64,000 nt of DNA from an uncultured Collinsella sp. (GTDB lineage Bacteria; Actinomycetota; Coriobacteriia; Coriobacteriales; Coriobacteriaceae): the NCBI GenBank assembly GCA_900757495.1, contig CAAENX010000023.1, positions 1 through 64,000 of the forward strand, read 5' to 3'. How positions within the stretch are numbered: position 1 is the first letter of the stretch; every line of letters starts with the position of its first letter. The notes below the pieces were generated by a model. The model made no database searches. It saw only the letters and a list, made by a program, of their open reading frames with translations, and had not been told where the DNA came from. Both the position numbers and the translations under genes were made by a program. Shown piece by piece: positions 25,776 to 35,200 of this stretch.

Positions 25776-26192
25776 TCACGCTTCGCGCTCGCGACGTTTC
25801 ACATACTCGTTTTGGATGGGCCCGCCGTACTCCTCGACAAGGCGTTTGTACCAGTCGGCTGCTCCTTGGACTTCTTCTGCGGTGGGGTGGCCCTTCATGA
25901 CGCCGCCCACGAGTTTGAAGGGTCCGAATGTGTCATAGCCGCATGCGCCGTAGGTTCCGATATACGTTGCGCGTTGAGTCCTTGCGATTCCCTCGAGATC
26001 GCGCGTGTACCATTTGTTTTTGCCGCCATAGGTCATGAGGCCAAAAACCATGTAGCCATCGATCGGCCAAGGGGATGATGCAGATCGGGGTCGCTTACCG
26101 TTATCTGCATCGACGGGGTTAATAAAGTAAAGGTGCGCCGCTCTTTTGACATCCTTGATTAGAGCAAAACTACCGGATCGAAAGCTACGCAT
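25776..26192 (-). pseudogene. Flavodoxin-family remnant, N terminus missing
   Basis: 138 residues whose second half reads like the C-terminal part of a short flavodoxin: DGYMVFGLMTYGGKNKWY, then ATYIGTYGACGYDTFGPFKL, then VGGVMKGHPTAEEV. The phosphate-binding loop (T/S-x-T-G-N-T) that should lie at the N terminus is absent, and the first 45 residues match nothing recognisable. The region upstream on this strand is AT-rich with a 38-bp palindrome and shows no continuation. Probably the remains of a disrupted gene; a functional truncated protein cannot be excluded. Confidence 0.55.
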
Positions 26193-26222
26193 ACACTGGT
26201 ATTTAATAACAATTACCAGCGG

Positions 26223-26260
26223 TTTATATCATTGATACCAATTGGTATCAATGATATAAA
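26223..26260. promoter_or_regulatory. Perfect 38-bp palindrome
   Basis: Half-site TTTATATCATTGATACC around a central AATT, perfectly symmetrical over 38 bp, in the AT-rich gap between the flavodoxin remnant and the large glycosidase gene. It may be an operator for the glycosidase gene 178 bases downstream, or a terminator-like or mobile-element end. Confidence 0.6.
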
Positions 26261-26437
26261 ACCTCTACTTATTCAATACCGTTGGGGTATTAATATCGAC
26301 CGTTTGCTAGCTGCTGGCCGATTGCCAAGGTTCATGCTGAATGGCTCCTCTACCATGTTTATATTTGCTGGATGCGCTAAGAGAGTTACGTCTGATGACC
26401 GTAGGGCGCGGCGCAGATTGAAGAGAAAGGGGAGCGA

Positions 26438-29400
26438 ATGCTCAAAAAACGCTATTTTGCCGCCACCGTTCTTGCAATGGTGGGCCTCTTGGGGCTGTCA
26501 GCTCCGCCCGCCGCATACGCGGACGGATATGGCAGCGTGGGCGTGAACAAACAGACCGGTATGATAACTATCGGGAATAATGCGATTTCTAGAACGTTTA
26601 GCATCGCAGACGGCAAGCTTACGACTGTCGAGATTAACAATAAGCTTGCCTCGACCAAGCTTGTTCCCAGATCGGGGTCCGAGGAATTCGTCATTCAGTC
26701 GCTCGCCGAGGCCACGCGTCTAGAGCCGACGGCTGCGCTCACGAGCGTCAAGCCTACGGCGGCAACTGCCGTGGGATCCTCGGTTGATTCGAACGAGGGC
26801 GCGCTGGCGTCAAAGGCAATCGATGGAGATGCAAGTACCTACTGGGCTTCTTCTGCGGAGGCTGCGGGCACGGCAAACCTCGTTGTAGATTTTGGTGGAA
26901 TCAAAACCATCGAAAGCGTTAGCTATACGCCGCGTCACCACGATTCGGCGGGCTATAACTGCACGGGTCGAGTCAAGACGTACAAGCTCGAGTACCAGAA
27001 GGCCGACGGTGCATGGGCGACACTCGTGGAGAATGGCACCATGGAGGATACGGGTGCTACCACTATCACCTTTGACGCCGTGGAGGCAAAGGCGATTCGC
27101 CTGACCGGTCTCACCACACACCATTGGTGGTCTTCCAATGAGAATAAATACATGAACGCGGCGGAACTCGACGTACTCGACGCTTCGGGCCATTCCGTTG
27201 TGCGCGAGGCCAAGGGCTGGACTGTGACGGGAACGTCCGTTGCTACCAACGAAGGCGGCGGATATGAGGCTCTGATCGACGGTGACCTCACCACCTACTA
27301 TCATTCTCGCTATGGTGCGGGCGAGGGCGACACGAAGAGGCTTCCTGTCGATTTGACGATCGATCGCGGTGAGGGAGCGAACAGCTCCTTCCAGACGGTC
27401 GGTTACGCGGGTCGCAACGTCAAGGGTGCTAACGGTACCTTCAAGAAGTTCGCCGTGTATGTCTCGGACAGTAAGGATAACCTGTTCGAGAACGCTAACA
27501 AGAAGGGCACGTTCTCGGTCGATTTGAGTTCTTCCTATAATGATGATGGTACCTGCAAGATGACCTATTTTGGGCTCGATAAGGCTCAGACCGGTCGTTA
27601 TGTGGGTATTCGCGTGCTCGAGGCACAGGGCGGCAGCTTCGCCTCCGGTGCCGAACTCGACCTGTATCAGGAGAAGTTCGATACGTTCGAGAGCGGTTCG
27701 GGTAAGCCGCAGCTCAAGACGAGCAATCTTGAGCTTGATGGAGAGGCGCAGGTTAGCGATACTTCCGCGACGATCAATGATGTCAAGAAATCCGGCAAGA
27801 TGCTGACGTTCACCTTCAAGCCGGTGCAGTTTGGTAACGGTCTCGCCACGGTGACCGAGAAGATCGTTATGTATGACGGTGACCACTTCATGCGTAAGTT
27901 CCTCGAGGTCAAATCCGAGGATAAGAGCATCCGCTTTGACTATATCGACGGTGAGCATCTCAACGTTAAGAATGCGGGCTACACCTGGACCATTCCTACG
28001 GGCAAGGGCGGCGTTGTCGAGATGACCGAGGCCCGTGCCAACCTGGGCCAGCCTATCTACGTCAACGGCATGTTCATGGGCTCGGAGTTCCCCGAGACCG
28101 ATACGCAGATTGTCGATAGCCTGGGCCGTATGCGCTACTGGACCGGTAAGAATTTTGCTGATTTTGAGCGCGATGGCCAGCTCACTTCGGATGGCAAGTA
28201 CGTTTCGTGGCAGACTGTCGTGGGTGCCACCCATTCCGACGGTTCGAACAACGATGTGGTCCGAACCGATTTCTACAGCTATATCAAGAGTATCTCAAAG
28301 CCAAGCGAGTTCCGTATCCAGTACAACTCCTGGTTTGACAACATGATGCTCATCGACGAGAACAACATTCTCGATTCCTTCAAGGCGGTGGACAAGAACC
28401 TCTCCGCCACGGGTGTTCGTCCTCTTGACTCTTATGTCGTTGACGACGGTTGGAACAACTACAACAACACCGAGACTTCGGTTGACCTGGGCCGCTCCGG
28501 CACGGGCAAGAATACCGAAGGTTTCTGGGCATTCAACTCCAAGTTCCCCAATAAGCTCTCGACGTCTTCGACGCTTGTGGAGAAGCTCGGCTCGAACTTC
28601 GGTGTTTGGGTGGGTCCGCGCGGCGGCTATAACTTCTACGGCCAGCTTGCAGACATCATTTCCAAGGCGGGCAACGGATCGGCCGCTGGCGGCTCGATTG
28701 ACGTCGCAGACCAGCGCTATGTCGATAAGTTCCAGAAGCTCGCACTCCAGTGGATGACCGATTACGGCGTTAACTACTGGAAGTGGGATGGCTATGCCGA
28801 TAACGCACAGTACAACGCATTTGCTCAGGGCGAGGGCGTTGTTGGCTACGATGAGAATCACCATCATATGTATGGTGGGCGAAACGGTTTCTATCATTCC
28901 ACCGACTTGTGGGAAAAGTGGATCGTCCTGTTCGAGAACGTATGGGACAAGGCCGACGAGCTCGGCATCGACAACCTTTGGGTCTCTCTCACCTGCTATG
29001 TGAACCCGAGCCCCTGGTTCTTGCAGTGGTCCAACTCGGTGTGGATCCAGTGCACGCACGACCGCGGTGAAGTCTCCAATTCAACGCTCAACAACAAGAT
29101 GGACAACATGTTGAGCTATCGAGATGGAGCGTACTACGACTTCGTCAAGAATCACGACTTCCAGTTCCCGCTTTCCAACCTCTACAACCATGACCCGATT
29201 TACGGTAAAGAGGGCACGGGTATCACGGCGACCTCTATGGACGGAGCGCAGTTCCGCAACTATCTGTACATGATGGCTACGCGCGGCACATCGTTCTGGG
29301 AGCTCTATTATTCCGATAGTCTGTTTGACGATGAGAAGTACTTGGTGAATGCTGACTTCCTTGAGTGGGCTGAAGAGAACTTCGATAAGCTTCAGAACGC

Positions 29401-31852
29401 CAAGATGATTGGCGGCGTTCCGGCCTCGGGCGTCAAACTCGGTGGCATTAGCGGTGCGGGAACGCAGGAGGCTTACGGCTTCTCTTGCTTCAATAGCGAC
29501 GGTGACGAGGGTATCGTCTCGATGCGTAACCCGTCGGCCAGCGAGAAGACCATCACCTTCAAGCTCGATGCCGGTGTGGGCGCCTCGCACGCTGGCACCT
29601 TTAAGCGCTCAATCGTAGAGTCCTACACTTCGGACGGAAGCGCGCTCGGTTCTTCGAAGGATAGCTATGCCCAGGGCGATACGGTTACCGTGACGCTCAA
29701 ACCGGGCGAGACCCAGATTTGGAATCTGAGCCAGAAGGGTGACACTCAGGCTCCGAAGCTCGACACGATGTATGTCAAGGGTGCAAAGAGCCTTCGTGTT
29801 CAGGCAAGCGAGCACGTGACCGGTGCTAAGTTCACTGTTACGGTTGACGGCAAGCAGGTCGAATGCAAGAGCGTTGAGGCATCTGCTGATATGCGCACAT
29901 TTGACATCAAGCTTGTTGACGCCGTGAAGAGCGGCAGCAAGATTGAGGTTACGGCTGCCCAAGGCCAGGATGCTTCTGGTAACGGCCTCGAGGGAAGTGT
30001 CTCGGGTGTCTATCGTCAGAATGGCATCATCGCCTCTGCGGAGACTTCGACCGGCGGAGAGCTTTCGAATGCCAAAGACAGCGTAGAGGGCAAGAACGGC
30101 TTTACTGTTGCCACGAGCGTTTCTGACGCGGCATCCTCGACGGTGCTTCTCTCTCAGGGTGAGGAGTGGAAGCTCGGCATCGACAAGGACGGCAAGGCGT
30201 ACTTTGTCGTTAACGGTACGACCGCTACCTCCGATGTGACGGTTACGGGCGGCAACGTAACGATTACGGGTGTTCGTGAGAATAACGGCATGCTTAAGAT
30301 CTATGTTGACGGTGAGCTTGCCGGCAGTGCCTACCTGGGCGCGAAGAATGCCGACCACGCCGTGAACGCCGGTGCGATTACCGCTGGCAACGGTACCAAG
30401 CAGACTTCGCTTGCTGTCTACGATCATGCCCTTGCTTACGACGAGGTGCCTACGTCCGCACTGGCGGAGTTGATTGCAACCGTCGAGGCAAAGAAGGACT
30501 CGGTGAGCGACGCATCCTGGGCAAACGCCGATATGGACAATCTGCTTGCCCAGGCAAAGGCGGCGCTGAAGGGTGACGCCGCTGCCAAGAAGGCCGCATA
30601 TGACAACCTTTATGCGGGTTATCTCAAGCTCGTTCCTGCGAACAAGATTGTGAACCTTGCCTTGGGCAAGGTGCCGACGGCTGCTTGGGTCGATGGCGAC
30701 ACGGCCACTCCGGTGAAGAATTCTAACGCTTCTCGCGCCCTGACCGTTGCGACCGATGGCAACAATGCAAGCGCAGACGGCTATTGCATCTTTGGCAACG
30801 ATGCCAAGGAGGCAGGTTCGTACATGCAGGTCGACCTCGGATCTGACTGCGAGATCACCGGAGTGAACCTGTGGCGCTATTGGACGGACTCGCGCACCTA
30901 CAAGGCAACCGCACTTGTGGTTGCAAGCAAGTCCGACTTCTCGGATGCTCAGGTTCTTTACTATTCGGGCGATAACGACGTGTTCGGTTTGGGCGAGGGC
31001 CCGAAGGATAGTTTGTACGCCGAGACATCTGCGGGCAAGCAGCTCTTCGACGCCTCCAACTCCGAGACAGCGACGACGGCGCGTTACGTGCGCCTGTACG
31101 CCTCCGGTGTCAAGGGCACAGGTACTTCGAAGGAAAACCACGTGGTTGAGCTTCAGGTTTTTGGAATCGCAAAACAAAACGATCCGTACGACCTGAACGG
31201 CGAGAACGGTTTGCTTTCCCTGATCGCTCGTGCAGAGACCGCTCAGAAGAATGCCGATTCGTATGAGTCGGTGGAGGGTCTTGTCGATCCCCTAAAGCGC
31301 GCACACGACGTCATCGATCGTATCGATGCTGGACAGGATGTGACGTACGGCGAGGTCAAGGATGCCGCTGAGGCCCTCAAAGCGGCGCTTGACGCTCTGG
31401 TCGTCAAGGTTCCTGCAAAGAAGGTCACCGTGACGTTTGATGACGGCTGCGGGAATAAGTCTACGGTTGAGCTTGACGAGGGCGGCAAACTGGCCAAGCC
31501 TGTTGACCCCACGCGAGAGGGTTATGACTTTGCTGGGTGGTGTACTGACAAGGACGGCGAGCATGCGTTTGACTTCGACTCTACGGTGAACGCCGACATT
31601 ACGCTCTACGCCAAGTGGAACAAGCAGCAGCCCGGTGGCTCCGGTTCCGGTAACGAGAGCGGTTCCGGCTCCGGTGGCGCTTCTACAGATAAGGACACCA
31701 CGGGCTCTCAGAACAAGGGTAACAAGAAGGGCACCAAGGCCGATCTTCCCGGTACGGGTGACAGCTCCATGTTCTTCGTGGGTCTTGCACTTTGCCTGGG
31801 CATGATAGCCATTGCGGCTTCTCGTTTCCTCGGGCGCAAGCGTAAGGAGTAA
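26438..31852 (+). CDS. LPXTG-anchored GH36-like glycosidase with carbohydrate-binding domains
   Basis: An 1804-residue secreted wall protein. Signal peptide 1 to about 28 ends PPAAYA. Two F5/8-type (CBM32-like) domains lie at about 95-250 and 250-415. The clan GH-D barrel follows, with VVDDGWNNY (D669-D670), the nucleophile motif YWKWDGYAD (D784) and a candidate acid/base D875 in IQCTHDRG. Further on are a LamG-like domain (about 1205-1345), a third F5/8 domain (about 1405-1570), helical FIVAR-like segments, an InlB-type repeat (about 1665-1730), a Gly/Ser linker and the sorting signal LPGTG (1770-1774) with membrane segment and basic tail. It probably acts on host glycans as an alpha-galactosidase or alpha-N-acetylgalactosaminidase; specificity is inference. 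No sortase gene is nearby. Confidence 0.85.
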   Translation: MLKKRYFAATVLAMVGLLGLSAPPAAYADGYGSVGVNKQTGMITIGNNAISRTFSIADGKLTTVEINNKLASTKLVPRSGSEEFVIQSLAEATRLEPTAALTSVKPTAATAVGSSVDSNEGALASKAIDGDASTYWASSAEAAGTANLVVDFGGIKTIESVSYTPRHHDSAGYNCTGRVKTYKLEYQKADGAWATLVENGTMEDTGATTITFDAVEAKAIRLTGLTTHHWWSSNENKYMNAAELDVLDASGHSVVREAKGWTVTGTSVATNEGGGYEALIDGDLTTYYHSRYGAGEGDTKRLPVDLTIDRGEGANSSFQTVGYAGRNVKGANGTFKKFAVYVSDSKDNLFENANKKGTFSVDLSSSYNDDGTCKMTYFGLDKAQTGRYVGIRVLEAQGGSFASGAELDLYQEKFDTFESGSGKPQLKTSNLELDGEAQVSDTSATINDVKKSGKMLTFTFKPVQFGNGLATVTEKIVMYDGDHFMRKFLEVKSEDKSIRFDYIDGEHLNVKNAGYTWTIPTGKGGVVEMTEARANLGQPIYVNGMFMGSEFPETDTQIVDSLGRMRYWTGKNFADFERDGQLTSDGKYVSWQTVVGATHSDGSNNDVVRTDFYSYIKSISKPSEFRIQYNSWFDNMMLIDENNILDSFKAVDKNLSATGVRPLDSYVVDDGWNNYNNTETSVDLGRSGTGKNTEGFWAFNSKFPNKLSTSSTLVEKLGSNFGVWVGPRGGYNFYGQLADIISKAGNGSAAGGSIDVADQRYVDKFQKLALQWMTDYGVNYWKWDGYADNAQYNAFAQGEGVVGYDENHHHMYGGRNGFYHSTDLWEKWIVLFENVWDKADELGIDNLWVSLTCYVNPSPWFLQWSNSVWIQCTHDRGEVSNSTLNNKMDNMLSYRDGAYYDFVKNHDFQFPLSNLYNHDPIYGKEGTGITATSMDGAQFRNYLYMMATRGTSFWELYYSDSLFDDEKYLVNADFLEWAEENFDKLQNAKMIGGVPASGVKLGGISGAGTQEAYGFSCFNSDGDEGIVSMRNPSASEKTITFKLDAGVGASHAGTFKRSIVESYTSDGSALGSSKDSYAQGDTVTVTLKPGETQIWNLSQKGDTQAPKLDTMYVKGAKSLRVQASEHVTGAKFTVTVDGKQVECKSVEASADMRTFDIKLVDAVKSGSKIEVTAAQGQDASGNGLEGSVSGVYRQNGIIASAETSTGGELSNAKDSVEGKNGFTVATSVSDAASSTVLLSQGEEWKLGIDKDGKAYFVVNGTTATSDVTVTGGNVTITGVRENNGMLKIYVDGELAGSAYLGAKNADHAVNAGAITAGNGTKQTSLAVYDHALAYDEVPTSALAELIATVEAKKDSVSDASWANADMDNLLAQAKAALKGDAAAKKAAYDNLYAGYLKLVPANKIVNLALGKVPTAAWVDGDTATPVKNSNASRALTVATDGNNASADGYCIFGNDAKEAGSYMQVDLGSDCEITGVNLWRYWTDSRTYKATALVVASKSDFSDAQVLYYSGDNDVFGLGEGPKDSLYAETSAGKQLFDASNSETATTARYVRLYASGVKGTGTSKENHVVELQVFGIAKQNDPYDLNGENGLLSLIARAETAQKNADSYESVEGLVDPLKRAHDVIDRIDAGQDVTYGEVKDAAEALKAALDALVVKVPAKKVTVTFDDGCGNKSTVELDEGGKLAKPVDPTREGYDFAGWCTDKDGEHAFDFDSTVNADITLYAKWNKQQPGGSGSGNESGSGSGGASTDKDTTGSQNKGNKKGTKADLPGTGDSSMFFVGLALCLGMIAIAASRFLGRKRKE

Positions 31853-31892
31853 GTCCTGGCGACAGGTGCCTACAAGGTGCTTTATGTGGGTG

Positions 31893-31928
31893 AACGGGTA
31901 CGGTGCGCAGGCGCCGTGCCCGTTTTTA
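31893..31928 (+). terminator. Terminator of the glycosidase gene
   Basis: A 14-bp stem AACGGGTACGGTGC / GCGCCGTGCCCGTT, with two G-U pairs, followed by a T-run. Confidence 0.85.
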
Positions 31929-32124
31929 TGCCGGGGTTTGGGGAGCTAAAACGCGCCCATCTGATTCGCCGCCAGCATCAGCTGCGGGGCGTGTCTGCCT
32001 CTCTCTCGGCACAGTTCTCGATTTGACGAGCGACGATTCTCTCCGGATCGCGGTCCATGACGAGGGTATCGATTTTTTGGCCCGCCTTTTTTGAGTCTCC
32101 CCCGTTTTCCTGCGAAAACCCTCG

Positions 32125-32204
32125 TGTCTCAATGTTGGTGAGACATTTGTCTCACGCCCAAAACCGAATCTGGAACGTGTGTCACCTGCCCAAATTGTGT
32201 CTCA
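32125..32204 (+). promoter_or_regulatory. Cluster of four TGTCTCA boxes
   Basis: TGTCTCA at 32125-32131, its complement TGAGACA at 32139-32145, then TGTCTCA again at 32148-32154 and 32198-32204. The first two form a palindrome. They lie 53-132 bases upstream of the pilin-like gene and suggest an operator. Confidence 0.45.
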
Positions 32205-32256
32205 TTTCGTAACTTTAGGCTGATACAAGGTCTAAGACCGCGAGAAGGGAGACGCG

Positions 32257-35200
32257 ATGAGTAAGTACACGAGGGGTCTCTTGGCGGTGATACTGGCCGT
32301 AGTGCTAGTGCTGCCGGCTGCAGCATTTGCCATGCTGCCCGAGGCCAACGCCAGGTCCAGCACCGGAATGGACGGACCGACGGTGAGCAAAAAGATAGTC
32401 GAGCCCGACACCAGTAACCACTGGAAGTTCTGGGCCGGCGGCTATGACGGCAAGGAAGTGACGACTCAAAACGTCGGCCGAATCTGGACCGATAAGACTG
32501 TTAAAGAAACCACGGCAGACGAAAAGTCGGATTTCCTGACTACGCTGTCAGCCATCTCTTCGACATCCGATACGACGGTTTCCGGCAAGCCGCTCGACAT
32601 CGTGCTGGTGCTGGACGCTTCTGGCTCGATGGATGACCCCATGGGTAAGGGCGACCGTACAAAGCGCATCGAGGCGCTGAAGACGGCCGCCAATAGCTTT
32701 ATCGATGCCATCGCCACACAAAACCAAAGCATCGCAGATGCGTCCAAGCAGCATCAGGTTGCCATCGTTAAGTTTGCAGGCAATAAGACTCCTGAGGTTG
32801 GTAACAAAACATATCGCGATGGTTGGTGGGGAGGACCCATCTGCAACTACTCACAGACCATGAAGAACCTGACGCCCTGCAAGGGCAAGGACGCGGAGAG
32901 CCTTAAGAGTACGATCGACTCCATCAGTCCCGCTGGCGCCACGCGAGCCGATTATGGCTTACAACTGGCTGAGGGCATTTCGTCTGATCGCGCCGACGCC
33001 AAGAAGGTCGTCGTCTTCTTCACCGATGGCTCGCCCACGAGTTGGGACGAATTCGAGAACGAGGTTGCCAATGACGCTATCAACAGCGCCAAGAAGATCA
33101 AGGATAAAGGTGCCGACATTTATACGATCGGTATCTTTAGCGGCGTAAACCCCAGTGCCGACCCCACGGCTGAAGGCACAAGCAGAGAGAATAAGTTCAT
33201 GCATGCTGTGTCGAGCAATTATCCTGTTGCCTCGTCAAGCATTACTTACAAGAATCGCCGTGAAGTGTGGACCATCGATTATGGCACACGTGCAGAAAAC
33301 TCCGATTACTACAAGTCGGCAACCAGCGCTTCTGAGCTCGAGAAAATCTTCGAAGAGATCTCGGGAAGCATTATCCAAGCTGGTTACCCGACCGAAGTTC
33401 ACGGCGGTTATGGCGAGCATAAGTCTGGCTACATTACGTTTATCGATAGGCTGGGCGACTTTATGCAGGTCGACGACTTTACGTCTGTCGTGTACAACGG
33501 CGAGACGTTTACCAAGCCGGCAAAGAAGCCCGAAGGCAACGTCGACACCTACAAATTTGAGGGTGCTGCCGCGAACCTAGTCATCACCGTCCAGCATGCC
33601 GGAAAGGGCAAGCCTCGGACCGGCGATATCGTAACGGTTAAGATTCCTGCGTCGCTGATTCCGCTGCGCCACTTTAAGATCAAAGACGGCGTACTCACAG
33701 TCGACAACACTGAGCCCGTTCAGGTGAGCTACACCTCGAGCGTTAAGAAGGACGCACTCGATAACCTGTTTACACCCGATCTGGTAGCGGGGCTCGAGGA
33801 CTACATCAAGAGCAATACGACCGCCACGGAGAACGATTCCAAGACCGTAAGCTTCTACGCGAACAAGTGGAACGGCGGTGCGCTGGGCGATACGATTGCC
33901 AACTTTGAGCCTGCCGACACCAACCGCTATTACTATTTCCAGAAGCAGACCCCCATTTACACGGATGAAAGCTGCACAACGCCTGCGACGGGCTCACTGA
34001 CTGCCGATGGTATCTATTACTACAAGGATGAGTTCGAGGCGAAGGGTACAGACGACAAGGCTGAGCCCCGTACAGCTGTTATTGAGTTTACCGGTGGACA
34101 TGCCGCGCAGTTTGGGGGCGCAATCGTGTCCGATGCGAGCGGCAACCTGTCGTTTAGTGAGGGAACCGCGCGCCTGGCCTTTATTGACGAGCTTCATACC
34201 ACCAAGGAGCGCGTGGGCGGCAACCTCACCGGCACCGCGACCGATGTGCTCAATCCCAAGTGGAATAACACGTCTGCCAAGTCGAACGCCACGGAGGTTG
34301 ACGTTCACCTGGGCAACAACGGCAAGATTAGCTATAAGTACGATATGACGCCGGCGACGGTGGATACCAAGACTGACTTTGGTCTGACCAAGGTGCTCGA
34401 GGGCCGCGAGTGGGCGGATACGGACAAGTTTGAGTTTGAGCTCTCCGCGACGTCCGAGAACAATGCCCCGATGCCCGAGTCTGTGACCGTGACTGTGACC
34501 GAGGGCAATACGGCCATTGGCTTCGGCAAGATTAACTATACCGAGCCCGGCACGTACGTTTATAAGGTTAGCGAGAAGAACGCTGGCCAGATCATCGACG
34601 GCATCACCTACAGCGGGAATGTCGCGGAGATCACCGTGACGGTAACGCCCAACAAGAGGGGCGAGCTCAGCGCTGAAGTGAAGGTGACTTCGGGCGAGAC
34701 TGAGTTCAAGAACATTTATACCGCCGAGTCCGCTAAGTCCAGCGTCACCGATGAGATCAAGGTCACCAAGGTCCTGGACGGGCGCGACCTCAAGGACGGC
34801 GAGTTTAGCTTTGAGCTGCGCGAGATCAAGGGTGAGGACTCCGAGCTTATTGAGACCGTTGCGAACGCCGCCGACGGCAAGGTGACGTTCAGCCCCATCA
34901 GGTACACCGAGATCGGCCAGCACACCTACACGCTGCACGAGGTTGAGGGCGACGCCGGTGGTATTGCCTACGACAACACGGTCTACACCATCGTGACGAC
35001 CATTGCCGACAACGACAAGGGCCAGCTGGTGGCTACGCACGAGCTGAAGGGCGCCGAGGGCGTCAAGAGCATTAAGTTCGAGAACGCCTACAATCTGACC
35101 CCCAAGAGCTCCAGCGTCACCGACAAGATTAAGGCAACCAAGTCCCTGGCCGGGCGCAAGCTCAAGGACGGCGAGTTCTCCTTCGAGCTCGTCGAGGGCG

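Larger units (their letters stand above)
31853..32256. other. Intergenic region between the two LPXTG genes
   Basis: No credible gene. It has a strong terminator at its left end and a cluster of TGTCTCA/TGAGACA boxes at 32125-32204 before the second gene. Confidence 0.6.

Noticed and set aside
25776..26192. Intact flavodoxin
   Set aside because: The N-terminal FMN phosphate-binding loop is missing; only the C-terminal part is recognisable.
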